A DNA stretch of 64,000 nucleotides from Sphingomonadales bacterium (GCA_027491235.1 JAIXWO010000021.1:186001-250000), one strand, 5' to 3'. Shown: positions 1 through 9,171, counted from the stretch's first letter. Translations and numbers: made by a program. The notes: generated by a model from the sequence alone, not told the origin.

Positions 1-929
1 CCAAAGGCAATCGGTTGACCGATCACCAGGTCGATGCCGTTCTGCTCCTCGGTCAGGGCTCGGGCGATCGTCTCGGGCTTCAGAAAGACTTGTCCGTCGA
101 CCGTGCCAGCGTGCGACAGGATGGACTGGATGCGTGCGATTGCGCGCGCGTTGCCGTGCCCGTTTGCGCCGCCCACTTCGGCGCAGCGCCACGCGAGCGA
201 GTTGACGATGTGCGCCATGGGGATGGGCGACATGAAGGCGCGCAGGGCGATCGATCCTTCGGGCGGCATCGGCGGCGGCGGGCTGGGGATGATATCGGCA
301 ATGCGGTGATGGTGCCGGGGCCGCAGCCCGATATGGAAATCGGCACCCAGCGGCCCCGCCAATTCGTCGCGGAAGAAGGCCGACAGCGATTTTCCGGTCA
401 CCGCGCGGACGATCCCGCCGATGAGATGGCCATAGCTCAGGAGATGATAGCCCGATGCTGTGCCCGGCTCCCACCAGGGAGCTTGCGCGGCAAGGCGCTC
501 GGTTGAGGCCGGTGTGTTGCAGATATCGAGCATATCGATCGGCCCGTCCCAGCCCGGCAGCCCGGAGGCATGGGAAAGAACATGGCGGACGAGCACGCCG
601 TCCTTGCCGCCAGCGGCAAAGGCCGGCCAGTACCGGGCGACGGGGGCTTCTGGGTCGATCTGGCCGCGATCGATCAACAGCAAGGCGCACAGGGCCGACA
701 TCGTCTTGGTGATCGACCAGCAGTTCACGATCGTATCGGCCTGCCATGCCGCAGTGCCCTCGGGATTGGCGCGCCCGCCCCAGAGATCGACCACGGTCTG
801 CCCGTCCTCAATCACACAGAGGGAGCCTCCGAAGTCTTCGCCACTGGCGATCCGTTCGGCGAAGATCTCGCGCACGCTGGCGAAGCGCTCATCGCACGCC
901 CCTTGGATGGCGGTCACGTCCAGCGTCAT
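1..929 (-). CDS. Serine hydrolase (class C beta-lactamase/esterase family), C-terminus cut by window edge
   Basis: I translated this from the minus strand; it starts at ATG 929 and runs off the left edge after about 309 codons. It shows the penicillin-binding/beta-lactamase fold signature: S-I-T-K at residues 72-75 (catalytic Ser and Lys), an SHASGLPGW loop, and a later SGYHLLSYGH segment with the Tyr of the second motif. Family members hydrolyse esters or amides, often as EstB-like esterases; the substrate cannot be read from sequence. GGGGAG sits about 9 bases upstream of the ATG. There is no signal peptide, so it is probably cytoplasmic. It is divergent from the SDR gene, with 215 bp between the starts. 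It is one of two serine hydrolases of this superfamily in the window. Confidence 0.8.
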   Translation of the reverse strand, partial: MTLDVTAIQGACDERFASVREIFAERIASGEDFGGSLCVIEDGQTVVDLWGGRANPEGTAAWQADTIVNCWSITKTMSALCALLLIDRGQIDPEAPVARYWPAFAAGGKDGVLVRHVLSHASGLPGWDGPIDMLDICNTPASTERLAAQAPWWEPGTASGYHLLSYGHLIGGIVRAVTGKSLSAFFRDELAGPLGADFHIGLRPRHHHRIADIIPSPPPPMPPEGSIALRAFMSPIPMAHIVNSLAWRCAEVGGANGHGNARAIARIQSILSHAGTVDGQVFLKPETIARALTEEQNGIDLVIGQPIAF

Positions 930-1144
930 AGTCCAATCTCCCCATATGCGAATGCTATCCGGTCGTGTCCGCACAGCCGGATGACGCCACCGATGTATCG
1001 CAGCACCATCTCCACTCGATCAAGCCAAATGGCACGCAGGGCCCAAAGGGGATGTCATCAGACATAAGGACATTTCATAGCAACCGACCCGACTAGTGTT
1101 TAAGCCGCTTACAGAAAGATACGCAGAATTCCGGGAGAAAATGC

Positions 1145-1993
1145 ATGACACCCTCGCAAGCCTTTGTCGGCGGCGCCGCCGTGATCACCGGGGCGGGGAG
1201 CGGCATAGGCGAAGCGCTCGCCATGCGCGCGAGCGCTCTCGGAATGCCCGTGGTCGTGGCAGAACTCTCGTCCGATCGCGGGGAACGGGTCGCCGGAGCC
1301 ATTCGTGCCAATGGCGGACAAGCGCTCTTCGTGCAAACCGACGTGTCCAATCCGGCTTCCGTGCGCGCGCTCGCCGATGCTGCCTTTGAGGCTTATGGGC
1401 ACGTTCGGTTGCTGGTGAACTGCGCCGGGCTCACGGTGATGGGTTCGATCTGCGATACCCCGGACGACGTATGGGACCGCATGATCAACGTGAACCTGCG
1501 CGGGGTGATCAACGGGATACGCGCCTTCGTTCCGCGCATGGCGGCCCGGCCCGAGGGAGGGTATGTCAGCAACGTCGCCTCGCTCGCCGCATTCTCCATG
1601 GCCACCAACAACGCACCCTATTTCGCCACCAAGCACGCCGTTCTCTCGCTCAGCGAGTGCCTTTATCTGGAAATGGAAGAACAGCAGTTGCCGATCAATG
1701 TCTCGGTGGTTGTGCCGGGCATCGTGGAAAGCCGCATCTTCGCCGATATCGTTGTGGCAAATGAAGCTGAGGAGGCGCACCGCCAGATGCTGGAAGGCGC
1801 GATGAAAAGCATCGGTATGCCGGCGGACGAAGCTGCGGGCAGAATCTTCGACAAGATTGCTGCAGAGGAGTTCGTCATCTCGACGCATCCACGCTTCTCC
1901 CGCATTCTTGCCACCGAGCGCAGTGAGTATCTGCGCGACCTTTCCAAGCCCCGAGCGTCCAGCACCGACTTCATGGGCGGGCCCGGCGATTAG
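1145..1993 (+). CDS. SDR family NAD(P)-dependent oxidoreductase
   Basis: A classical short-chain dehydrogenase/reductase of 282 aa. The Rossmann motif TGAGSGIG is at residues 15-22, NCAG at 92-95, the catalytic Ser of NVAS near 146, and Y159-x3-K163 completes the active site. It should oxidise an alcohol or reduce a carbonyl with NAD(P)(H); the C-terminus (about 200-282) is the substrate-specific part and is not diagnostic. GGGAG lies 7 bases before the ATG. It stands alone, divergent from the serine hydrolase and convergent with the doxX operon. In sphingomonads such genes often belong to degradation of aromatic or terpenoid compounds, which would suit the neighbouring carotenoid oxygenase, but that link is inference. 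Confidence 0.85.
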   Translation: MTPSQAFVGGAAVITGAGSGIGEALAMRASALGMPVVVAELSSDRGERVAGAIRANGGQALFVQTDVSNPASVRALADAAFEAYGHVRLLVNCAGLTVMGSICDTPDDVWDRMINVNLRGVINGIRAFVPRMAARPEGGYVSNVASLAAFSMATNNAPYFATKHAVLSLSECLYLEMEEQQLPINVSVVVPGIVESRIFADIVVANEAEEAHRQMLEGAMKSIGMPADEAAGRIFDKIAAEEFVISTHPRFSRILATERSEYLRDLSKPRASSTDFMGGPGD

Positions 1994-2083
1994 GTCACGG
2001 CTTCTCATGCAACGTCTGGAAGCTCTCGGGTTTCTTAGATGAGACTGGTTTTGGGGGCGTAAGCCCCCCCTCCGTGCGCGCTG

Positions 2084-2482
2084 TCAGAGGTTGCGGCGCC
2101 CGCGATAAACCAGAACGGCGAGCAAGAGCAGCACGAGGTTGATCGGCAGGATGCCGAATTCGCCGCGATAGAGGTGGAAGGGGATCGCCAGAACCTGGAT
2201 CGTCGCAAGGCCTGCAGCGGCCAGCGCGGTCAAGCGCGGCTTGATCCCGGTCAGCATCGGCAGGATCAGACCCAAGGCTCCGGCAAGCTCTGCCGCACCG
2301 ATGAACCGCGCCAGCAGCGGCGCTGAACCCGGCCAGCCCATCATCTGCGTTAGTGCATCGATCGGCTGCGTCAGCTTCATGAAGCCGGCAAGGGCATAGA
2401 CCCCGGCAAGCGCGAGTTGTGCGCTCCACAGAGCGATGTTGACGCGGGTGCTTGTGCGCGCGGAAGTCGTTGTGGTGGTCAT
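2084..2482 (-). CDS. DoxX family membrane protein
   Basis: A 132-aa protein with four predicted membrane helices and the DoxX-family pattern: ALWSAQLALAGVYALAG at the first helix, a GAAELAGALGLILP segment in the middle, and a short basic tail. DoxX proteins are linked to terminal quinol oxidases or redox membrane complexes, but most small stand-alone members have no assigned reaction. GGGAGG precedes the ATG. It is the last gene of a minus-strand operon after qorB and the carotenoid oxygenase (16 bp gap), so a role in the same redox response is likely. Confidence 0.75.
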   Translation of the reverse strand: MTTTTTSARTSTRVNIALWSAQLALAGVYALAGFMKLTQPIDALTQMMGWPGSAPLLARFIGAAELAGALGLILPMLTGIKPRLTALAAAGLATIQVLAIPFHLYRGEFGILPINLVLLLLAVLVYRGRRNL

Positions 2483-2498
2483 GCGGTCCTCCCAGGGT

Positions 2499-3965
2499 TC
2501 AGTTTGCAGTGGCCAGCTTCTCGGCGCTCACCCAGCAGCCATGGATCTGCGGACGCTGGCGGCGCGGGAGGATGACTTTGGCAACCGGGCCTGCAGCGAC
2601 ATCGCCGGCGCTGAAGATCAGACAGGCATGCTCCGACGATTCCGGCGAGAGCTCGAAATCAGCCACGGCCAGCAACCAGCCCTCATGTCCCGGCTCGCGC
2701 GATGGCACATGGACAGGTTCGTTGAAGCCGCCATTTGCGGGCAGCGTGAAGGCCTGTGGCGGCTTGCCGGTGAAATCGATCCTGAGCAGCGTATCAAACA
2801 GCGCGTTCCCTACGCCGCCGACCACTGGCGGGGCCGTGCGCTGCGGATTGAAGGTCAGCATCCAGGCGTGATCATAGGCATAGCCCTGCTGCGCCGCCGG
2901 AATGACCGGGAAATCGCCCGGAGGCCCGACCACGGCGGTCTGCACGTCAGCGGCGCCATCCCACCGCACCGTCCAGCGTTCGACCCGATGGCCCACTTCG
3001 CGGTCGTGCATGAAGATGCCCGAAGCCTCGCGGATGAAGTAAAAGAGGGCCGAATTCCCGATGCACTGATCCATGTGGATGTTGCCGTCAGCGTCCTCGA
3101 ACGCGCCGAACATGTGGAACGAATAGACCCCCTTGGGTCCCTTGAACCACTTCATCTCGCTCACATCGCCATAGCGCGGCATCACGCCCAGCCAGCTGTG
3201 CTCCTCCTGATCGTGAATCCAGTGATCGCCGCCTGCCTTGAGCCGTTCCAGATCGGTCTTGGTCGGGTACACCGGAAACAGCGCGTAGTTCTCGGTCACG
3301 GTGAAATCGTGCATCATCGCAGCATAAGGCACCTCGAACATCTGCTCGCGCACCAGATTGCCCGCCTTGTCGGCATAGCCATACGAAACCGTCCGCGTGG
3401 CCAGCCCCTCCGCTTCATAGCCGAAGAAGAACATTTCGCCCGTCTTCCCGTCGATCCGGGTATGGGCCGTGAAGGTCTGGGATTTCAGCCTGCCGCCAAA
3501 ATCGAACCGACCCACTGTTTCCAGCGTTTCGGGATCGACCTGATAGGCAAGGCTGTCTTCCTTGGTCATCAACAGCCTGCCACCGTGGAACACTGGCGTG
3601 GTGTTCACCACCGCACGGTCAATGCCTTTTGTTTCGGCCATGTCCGTAAAGGGATTGCGGTACTTGCCGAACAGCGCCCGGCCCGCAGCCTTTTCCGCGA
3701 GGTGGCGCGGCGTCTCGACATAGCGGATCGCCGCGCTCACCTTGCCGCCGCGAAACCGGATCGCCGCAACCATGCCGTCGGGCGACAAGGCAATTGCTGG
3801 GTCCTCGATGAACGGCGCAAATGTGGGGTTGGGTATCGCGCGGAAGAACGTGCCTTCCACCTCGGCGGGAAGGGTACCATCGACGACGAGATCGTCGAAG
3901 TCGTACTCTTCGGTCAGCGGTCGGTTCAGGCTGGTGAAATGCGGCGTCTGCGGAAATGTGGACAT
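2499..3965 (-). CDS. Carotenoid oxygenase family protein (carotenoid/stilbene cleavage dioxygenase)
   Basis: An RPE65/lignostilbene-dioxygenase family enzyme of 488 aa. The four iron-binding histidines of the beta-propeller are recognisable in order: TAHTR, MMHDF, YSFHM and EPVHVP near the C-terminus. Enzymes of this family split a carbon-carbon double bond in carotenoids, apocarotenoids or stilbenes with O2 and Fe(II); sphingomonad members often act on lignostilbene-like compounds. I chose ATG 3965 because GGAGAG lies just before it. The longer ORF from 4037 would overlap qorB and adds 24 residues of low-complexity sequence. It sits between qorB and doxX on the minus strand. Substrate is unknown. 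Confidence 0.85.
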   Translation of the reverse strand: MSTFPQTPHFTSLNRPLTEEYDFDDLVVDGTLPAEVEGTFFRAIPNPTFAPFIEDPAIALSPDGMVAAIRFRGGKVSAAIRYVETPRHLAEKAAGRALFGKYRNPFTDMAETKGIDRAVVNTTPVFHGGRLLMTKEDSLAYQVDPETLETVGRFDFGGRLKSQTFTAHTRIDGKTGEMFFFGYEAEGLATRTVSYGYADKAGNLVREQMFEVPYAAMMHDFTVTENYALFPVYPTKTDLERLKAGGDHWIHDQEEHSWLGVMPRYGDVSEMKWFKGPKGVYSFHMFGAFEDADGNIHMDQCIGNSALFYFIREASGIFMHDREVGHRVERWTVRWDGAADVQTAVVGPPGDFPVIPAAQQGYAYDHAWMLTFNPQRTAPPVVGGVGNALFDTLLRIDFTGKPPQAFTLPANGGFNEPVHVPSREPGHEGWLLAVADFELSPESSEHACLIFSAGDVAAGPVAKVILPRRQRPQIHGCWVSAEKLATAN

Positions 3966-4011
3966 CGGTCTCTCCAATTGTCTTTTCTTGCCCGAGGTTT
4001 CGGGGATCGCT

Positions 4012-4866
4012 TCAGGCGGCGAAGGCAGCGGTGACAACCGTGCGCCACGACGCGGTGGGCCTGCCCAGCACGCGGCTCAGAGTCCGGCTGTCGTCAAATA
4101 GCGCGCCGCCTGCTACCGCTGCGCTGCTGTTGGCGATCATTGCCGCGACCGGTGGCGGCAGCCCCGCACCCTGCAGCGCCCCGGCATGATCAGCTTCGTC
4201 CAGTGGAACATAGTGCACCGGCTTGCCTGCCGCCGCAGCCAGCGCAGCGGCAAACTCCGCTTCGGTGAAGGCTTCGTCGCCAGCCAGTTCCAGCACGCTG
4301 CCCGGTGCCGGCGGATTGTTCAGGAGCCGTGCGGCGGCTTCGGCATAATCGTCGCGGGTTGCCGCCGAAATGCGGCCTTCGCCGCCACTGCCGATCATCG
4401 CGCCGTGCTGCAGCGCCGGGCCTGCGCCCGCAAGGTAGTTTTCGAGGTACCAGCCATTGCGAAGTACTGCATAGGGCAGACCCGATTGGGCAATCAACGC
4501 CTCGGTGGCACGGTGCTCACCGGCGAGGCCAATCGTGCTTCCATCCGCATGCAGCAGGCTGGTGTAGAGCAAAAACCCGACGCCTGCCGCAGCCGCTGCG
4601 GAAATGACATTGCCGTGCTGCCCCACGCGCTGGCCGATCTCGCTCGAAGAAATCAGCAGCAGCCGTGTCACGCCCTGCAGCGCGGCGGAAAGCTGCGCAG
4701 GCTCGTCATAGGCTGCCTGCCGGATGATCACCCCTGCGGGCAGCAAGCCCGCTGCCTTGGCGGGATCCCGCACAATCGCCACGATCTGCCCGGGCGGAAC
4801 GCTCTCGACAAGATGAGCGATCACCCGCTGGCCCAACTGGCCCGTCGCACCTGTCACTGCAAACAT
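4012..4866 (-). CDS. qorB: NAD(P)H:quinone oxidoreductase 2 type (QorB/YtfG-like)
   Basis: A 284-aa NmrA-like atypical SDR. The N-terminus TGATGQLG is the dinucleotide-binding loop, and the stretches LLLISSSEIGQR, YTSLLHAD and LRNGWYLENYLA match E. coli QorB/YtfG as I remember it. The enzyme reduces quinones with NADPH in the cytoplasm. I start at ATG 4866, 8 bases after GGGAG; an ATG two codons upstream (4872) sits too close to that site. It is the first gene of the qorB - carotenoid oxygenase - doxX operon and is divergent from a LysR regulator 106 bp away, which probably controls it. Confidence 0.85.
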   Translation of the reverse strand: MFAVTGATGQLGQRVIAHLVESVPPGQIVAIVRDPAKAAGLLPAGVIIRQAAYDEPAQLSAALQGVTRLLLISSSEIGQRVGQHGNVISAAAAAGVGFLLYTSLLHADGSTIGLAGEHRATEALIAQSGLPYAVLRNGWYLENYLAGAGPALQHGAMIGSGGEGRISAATRDDYAEAAARLLNNPPAPGSVLELAGDEAFTEAEFAAALAAAAGKPVHYVPLDEADHAGALQGAGLPPPVAAMIANSSAAVAGGALFDDSRTLSRVLGRPTASWRTVVTAAFAA

Positions 4867-4956
4867 CGACATGTCTCCCAATTGACCGCAGCGAACCGGA
4901 CTGCGTTCTTCAGCTTGACTTAGGACCGCTTGAGCATGAGGAGAATTAATATAATT

Positions 4957-4973
4957 TCGATATAAACTATCGA
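4957..4973. promoter_or_regulatory. Candidate LysR operator between lysR and qorB
   Basis: A perfect inverted repeat, TCGATA - 5 bases - TATCGA, lies in the AT-rich gap between the divergent lysR and qorB genes. A TATAAT hexamer is at 4950-4955 on the plus strand. LysR-type regulators usually bind dyads of this size with a T-N11-A core in such divergent gaps. The right arm touches the first possible lysR start codon, which fits autoregulation and favours a later start. Confidence 0.45.
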
Positions 4974-5953
4974 TGAAGGAGATGGCAGTGCTGACCCAAC
5001 TCACGCTCGATCAGCTGCGCATTCTCGCCAGCATTGTCGATGAAGGGTCCTTTTCGGCAGCCGGTCGCCGCCTTGGCCGGGTGCAATCCGCCATCAGCCA
5101 TGCGGTCCGCAATCTCGAGGAGGCAAACGGTGTTACCCTGTTTGACCGTTCCAGTCGCCGCCCGGAACTGACCGCAGAGGGCCGCGTGCTCGTCGAACAG
5201 GCGCGGCGCGTGCTTGCCCAGGTCGATACATATGAACGCATGGCTGGCGCGATGGCGGCCGGGCTCGAGCCGCAGTTGACCATCGCCATCGATCCCTTTG
5301 TGCCCACGCCTGCGGTGATCGATCTGTTGGCCGGATTGAGGCAAGCCTTCCCCGATATCGCGGTCACGCTGTACACCGAGGGGATTGGCGCTGCGGAACG
5401 GCGCATCGTGTCTGGATCGGCCATCATCGGCATCTGTGCCCTGAACCCTTTCGCGCCGGTGACGGTACAAGCGTTCCGGGTCGGATCTATCGACATGGTG
5501 CCGGTCGCGGCGAAGGGGCATCCCTTAGCCCGCAAGGCAGCGCCGCTCGATCCGGAAGATCTCGCCGAGCATGTGCAACTCGTCCTCACCGATCCGTTGG
5601 AATCAACAGGTCCGAACTTCAACGTAGTCAGCCCCACAGTATGGCGCTTCGTTGATATCGGGCGTCGTCTCGACTTTCTTCTGGGCGGGTTCGGCTGGGG
5701 TTTCATGCCTCACTATCTGGTCCGCGAACACATCGCCGCCGGACGCCTGTTCAAGCTTCGCCTAAGCGATGCGAACATCGTGCTCGGCGCTATCGATGTG
5801 TCCGTCATCCATGATCGCAGCCGCACCCCTGGGCGCGCCGCGCAGTGGCTTTTGACGAAGATGAGGGAACCGAACTGGCATGAGACATTCGCCGGTGGTC
5901 TCCCCGCAAGCTCCGATGAAAAAATCGGATACTCGGTTCAGCAGAACACCTAG
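4973..5953 (+). CDS. LysR family transcriptional regulator
   Basis: Up to 326 aa. The winged HTH fills residues 8-66, with the GSFSAAGRRLGRVQSAISHAVRNLE pattern of LysR proteins, followed by the periplasmic-binding-like effector domain from about 95. It should regulate the divergent qorB operon. The start is uncertain: ATG 4973, ATG 4982 and GTG 4988 are all in frame. AAGGAG at 4976-4981 has good spacing only to GTG 4988, giving a protein that begins MLTQLTLDQL. The effector cannot be predicted; a quinone or aromatic compound would fit its neighbours. Confidence 0.9.
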   Translation: MKEMAVLTQLTLDQLRILASIVDEGSFSAAGRRLGRVQSAISHAVRNLEEANGVTLFDRSSRRPELTAEGRVLVEQARRVLAQVDTYERMAGAMAAGLEPQLTIAIDPFVPTPAVIDLLAGLRQAFPDIAVTLYTEGIGAAERRIVSGSAIIGICALNPFAPVTVQAFRVGSIDMVPVAAKGHPLARKAAPLDPEDLAEHVQLVLTDPLESTGPNFNVVSPTVWRFVDIGRRLDFLLGGFGWGFMPHYLVREHIAAGRLFKLRLSDANIVLGAIDVSVIHDRSRTPGRAAQWLLTKMREPNWHETFAGGLPASSDEKIGYSVQQNT

Positions 5954-6070
5954 TTGGCGTGCTGACCCTGCGAGGTTCTAGTCTGTGGAACGGCCAAAGC
6001 GCCTGATAGTCTCCCTTTCACGGCGACCGCCAGCATCTCACCGGCGAAGAGTACCGTTCCTGTTCGCAAA

Positions 6071-6147
6071 TGGCGCGCCCGGCAGGATTCGAACCTGCGG
6101 CCCCAAGCTTAGAAGGCTCGTGCTCTATCCAACTGAGCTACGGGCGC
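6071..6147 (-). tRNA. tRNA-Arg (anticodon TCT)
   Basis: Reading the minus strand gives a 77-nt cloverleaf. The acceptor arms GCGCCCG (6141-6147) and CGGGCGC (6075-6081) pair fully, a GTTCGAATC T-loop is present, and the anticodon loop CTTCTAA carries TCT (6111-6113). The CCA end is encoded (6071-6073). It decodes AGA, a rare codon in a GC-rich genome. It lies between lysR and the glycosyltransferase with no sign of an integrated element. Confidence 0.96.
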
Positions 6148-6230
6148 GCACGGGTTGCCTCATAGAGGGGTTTTTGCCTGAGCGGAACCTCCAGAGGTGA
6201 CAGACCGCTGATTTGCCGTCAGGAACGCCG

Positions 6231-7754
6231 ATGATGATGGCGGCATTAATTGATAGACCAGCAGGAGACCGGAGCACGCCTCGGCTTATGTCGTGGCTGC
6301 TGGTCTGCGTGGTCGTCCTTGGCTGGATAGTGGCCTTGGCCGAACGCCTCTGGGTGGGACGAGCTCTGCCGCTGTGGATTGACGAGACCTGGACCGCCAT
6401 GATTGCCAGCCAGACAGGCTGGGCAAGCTTCTGGCATGAGGCCTGGCTCGATGTAAACCCGCCGCTTTATTATAGCTTTATGGCGCTGTGGACGCGCCTT
6501 GCGGGCCTGTCGGACCTCGCCTTGCGGCTGCCAAGCGCCCTCTTCGTGATTATCGCGGCCCTTCTCCCCCTGATGTGGCGCGGCACCGCGCTGTCCCGCA
6601 GCGGACGATTATGCGGGTCTGCCCTCCTCATCCTATGGTGGCCGGGGTTTGAAATCTCGCTTGATGCGCGCGGCTATGGCCTGTTGTTGTTGCTGTCGGT
6701 GGCGCAGACACTCGCCTTTGCGAACGTTCTGGAGCAGCCGGACCGGCGCACGGCAGGGCTTTGGTCCGCGCTCGCCGCTGCTGCCATCCTCACCCATTAT
6801 TTCGCGCTGATCCCTGCCGCTGTGCAGGGTGTGGCCCTGTTGGTGCGCGCGCGACAGCGCGTGGTGCGATTGTGGCCTGCCGCCCTTCCCTTCGTGCCTG
6901 CAATGGCGTGGCTCGCCTTCCATGCGCCGCGCCTCGCCGATTATGCGCGCCCGGACGTCGCTTGGTATGAACCGTTCACAGCCGAGCTCGCCGCCGGCTT
7001 TATCCAATATCTTGTTGGCCCACCGGGCTGGACCCAATGGGCTCTGATCGGGGCGGCCCTTGTCCTTGTGGCAGTGGCCTCGCTCGGCCGAACCATACGC
7101 CCGCCGCAAGGAACAAAAGAGCTGGAGACCGCCGCGGTGTTGGGCCTTTTTGCCCTTCTCCTCTTGCTTGGCCTTGGCTTGGCGCGCGACACGCTGACGG
7201 ACCGATATCTGGTGCCGGTGGTGCCGTCTGTCTTGCTCGCCTTGGTCCTGATGGCGCAGCGCTTTGAAAAGGCCACCCTTGGCCATGCGATGCTGGTCCT
7301 CGCCTTCCTTGTGCCGCTTGCAACGCCGAAAGACGTACAGGCCCGGCTGAACGCGCGGAACGCTTATGGCTTTGAACAGGCCAGCCAATTCCTGCTTCCC
7401 TTTGCGCCCGGGCGGCTGGTGTTCGTATGGGATCATCCAGCCGCCAAGGTTCTTGATCCGCACTCGCTCGAAAAACTGGGTCGCTTCTTTTTTGCGCGGG
7501 CGGGACAAAATCCCGCGACACGCACAGTGGTTCTGACGCCGGAACAGGACGGCAATGTCATCCTCAGCGCCGCCAAAGGCGAGGCTATCATCTGGATCTA
7601 CAATCGGGCCCGCAACACGTCTGCGCGCAGGCACCAGCCCGATGAACGGCGCTTTGAGGGCAGGACCTGCCAGCACCAGCGCGAACCATGGGTCGGCATC
7701 CTTGCCTGTGCCCCCGTTGCCAAAGCTGATGCCTTGGCTAATGTTAACCCATGA
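6231..7754 (+). CDS. Polytopic membrane glycosyltransferase, GT-C fold (ArnT/PMT-like)
   Basis: About 507 aa with roughly ten membrane helices. After the first helix the loop carries WIDETW, the acidic DE motif expected for GT-C enzymes, and NPPLYY follows about 35 residues later, as in ArnT/PMT-like transferases that use polyprenyl-phosphate sugars. Donor and acceptor are unknown. I chose ATG 6231 because AGGA lies about 6 bases upstream; the longer ORF begins at a TTG. The final ~50 residues are hydrophilic and not family-like. The stop overlaps the ATG of the next gene (ATGA), suggesting coupled translation. Confidence 0.7.
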   Translation: MMMAALIDRPAGDRSTPRLMSWLLVCVVVLGWIVALAERLWVGRALPLWIDETWTAMIASQTGWASFWHEAWLDVNPPLYYSFMALWTRLAGLSDLALRLPSALFVIIAALLPLMWRGTALSRSGRLCGSALLILWWPGFEISLDARGYGLLLLLSVAQTLAFANVLEQPDRRTAGLWSALAAAAILTHYFALIPAAVQGVALLVRARQRVVRLWPAALPFVPAMAWLAFHAPRLADYARPDVAWYEPFTAELAAGFIQYLVGPPGWTQWALIGAALVLVAVASLGRTIRPPQGTKELETAAVLGLFALLLLLGLGLARDTLTDRYLVPVVPSVLLALVLMAQRFEKATLGHAMLVLAFLVPLATPKDVQARLNARNAYGFEQASQFLLPFAPGRLVFVWDHPAAKVLDPHSLEKLGRFFFARAGQNPATRTVVLTPEQDGNVILSAAKGEAIIWIYNRARNTSARRHQPDERRFEGRTCQHQREPWVGILACAPVAKADALANVNP

Positions 7755-8518
7755 CCGATCAACATCCACGCGCCGTAAAGGCGGAGACCATTCACCAATT
7801 CCGCAGCTTTGACGTTGTGATGGCCGCCTTTGTTGCCATCCTGTTGCTGTCAAATGTCATCGGTGCGGCGAAGCTAGCACAGGTCGACTTTCCCGTGTTC
7901 TTCACGCTTGGTGTGTTTGGTCATCATTTCGAGTTCATTGGGACGCATGTGTTTGGCGCGGGCATCCTGTTCTTCCCGCTGGGCTACGTCATCGGTGACG
8001 TGCTGACCGAAGTCTATGGCTATGCCCGTGCGCGCCGCTGCATCTGGGTGGGCTTTTCAGCGATGCTGTTCATGGCGTTGATGAGCTGGGTCGTCGTCTC
8101 GCTGCCGCCAGCCCCGGGCTGGGACGGGCAGGCCGCGTATGAAAGCGTGTTCGGGCAGGTACCGCAGATTGTTTTTGCCTCCATCGTCGCCTTCTGGGCG
8201 GGGGAGTTCGTCAACTCCTATGTGCTCGCGCGCATGAAAGTGTGGACCAAGGGCAAACATCTGTGGAGCCGCACCATCGGGTCCACCATCTTCGGCCAGG
8301 GCGTGGACAGCCTGATCTTTTATCCGCTGGCCTTTTGGAACGTCTGGTCAACGGACCAGATCCTCACGGTGATGGTGACCAATTGGGGCCTAAAGGTATT
8401 GTGGGAAGTGCTGCTGACCCCCGTGACCTATGTGGTGGTCAACAAGCTGAAGCGCCATGAGGGTGTCGACCTGTTTGACGAGGGCACTGATTTCACACCC
8501 TTCAAAACGCGGGCGTGA
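7751..8518 (+). CDS. yhhQ: Queuosine precursor transporter (YhhQ/DUF165 family)
   Basis: A 255-aa inner-membrane protein with about six helices. It has the family landmarks FPLGYVIGDVLTEVYGY (residues ~75-92), WAGEFVNSYVLARMK and WSRTIGSTIFGQGVDSLIF. YhhQ proteins import queuosine precursors such as preQ0/preQ1 for tRNA modification. The start overlaps the preceding glycosyltransferase stop by 4 bp. The gene ends before an intergenic palindrome and converges on ssb. Confidence 0.88.
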   Translation: MTDQHPRAVKAETIHQFRSFDVVMAAFVAILLLSNVIGAAKLAQVDFPVFFTLGVFGHHFEFIGTHVFGAGILFFPLGYVIGDVLTEVYGYARARRCIWVGFSAMLFMALMSWVVVSLPPAPGWDGQAAYESVFGQVPQIVFASIVAFWAGEFVNSYVLARMKVWTKGKHLWSRTIGSTIFGQGVDSLIFYPLAFWNVWSTDQILTVMVTNWGLKVLWEVLLTPVTYVVVNKLKRHEGVDLFDEGTDFTPFKTRA

Positions 8519-8530
8519 CGGACAACGCAT

Positions 8531-8629
8531 CCACACCCCGTTTGATCTGAGCTTGTCAAAGCCCCGTCCTTCTCACTTTGATTGCAGCAAGAAGGACGAC
8601 CCTTCGACAGGCTCAGGGTCAGCGGGTGG
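8531..8629. repeat. Intergenic inverted-repeat element 1
   Basis: Two imperfect arms of about 40 bases (8531-8573 and 8590-8629) face each other around a 16-base loop. Both contain the CTGAGCYTGTCRAAG core widely seen between genes in sphingomonads. It lies between the convergent 3' ends of yhhQ and ssb, so the transcript hairpin could act as a bidirectional stop or mRNA stabiliser. Confidence 0.8.
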
Positions 8630-8651
8630 CAAGGGCCTAAGCCCCCCCCAA

Positions 8652-9161
8652 TCAAAACGGGACGTCGTCGTCCAGATCGCTGTCGAACGGGCTCGGGGCG
8701 CCTGAGCCACCAAAGTTGCCGGATGATGCGCCGCCACCAGCGTTTCCGCCACCCGATCGCTGACCCCAGTCGCCGCCGCCGGAGCTGGCACCGCCACCAC
8801 CACCGCCGCCTTCGCGACCGGAGAGCAGGACGAGTTCCCCACGGAAGCGCTGCAGGACAACCTCAGTCGTGTAGCGGTCATTGCCGTTCTGGTCGGTCCA
8901 TTTGCGGGTCTGCAGCTGGCCTTCAATATAGGCCTTCTGGCCCTTGCGCAGATAGTTCTTCGCGACCTTGCCGAGGTTCTCGTTAAAGATCACGACATTG
9001 TGCCACTCAGTCTTTTCCTGCTTATTCCCGTCACGGTCGTTCCAGGTTTCTGATGTGGCGAGGGTGAAGCTCACCACTTCCCCGCCATTGTTCATCGAAC
9101 GCGCTTCGGGGTCTTTCCCCAGATTGCCGACCAGTGTGACTTTGTTGACGCTCCCCGCCAT
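8652..9161 (-). CDS. ssb: Single-stranded DNA-binding protein SSB
   Basis: A 169-aa SSB. The OB fold occupies residues 1-112 ([19 protein letters not shown] start, later [15 protein letters not shown]), followed by a Gly-rich linker and the acidic tail tip DDDVPF that recruits repair and replication partners. It coats ssDNA as a tetramer. Its ribosome site, AAAGGAT, overlaps the feoB stop codon and the gap is only 10 bp, so it can be translated from the feo transcript; as an essential gene it should also have its own promoter, which I cannot identify with confidence. Confidence 0.97.
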   Translation of the reverse strand: MAGSVNKVTLVGNLGKDPEARSMNNGGEVVSFTLATSETWNDRDGNKQEKTEWHNVVIFNENLGKVAKNYLRKGQKAYIEGQLQTRKWTDQNGNDRYTTEVVLQRFRGELVLLSGREGGGGGGGASSGGGDWGQRSGGGNAGGGASSGNFGGSGAPSPFDSDLDDDVPF

Positions 9162-9171
9162 GCTCTATCCT

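Noticed and set aside
2053-2072. A GGGGGC/GCCCCC hairpin as terminator between the SDR and doxX genes
   Set aside because: No T-tract follows it on either strand; the T run precedes it. It may still slow polymerase, but I do not call a terminator.
2436-4034. A 532-codon open frame on the plus strand
   Set aside because: Antisense to the carotenoid oxygenase, which keeps all four iron histidines. Composition is rich in His and Arg as expected for a shadow frame.
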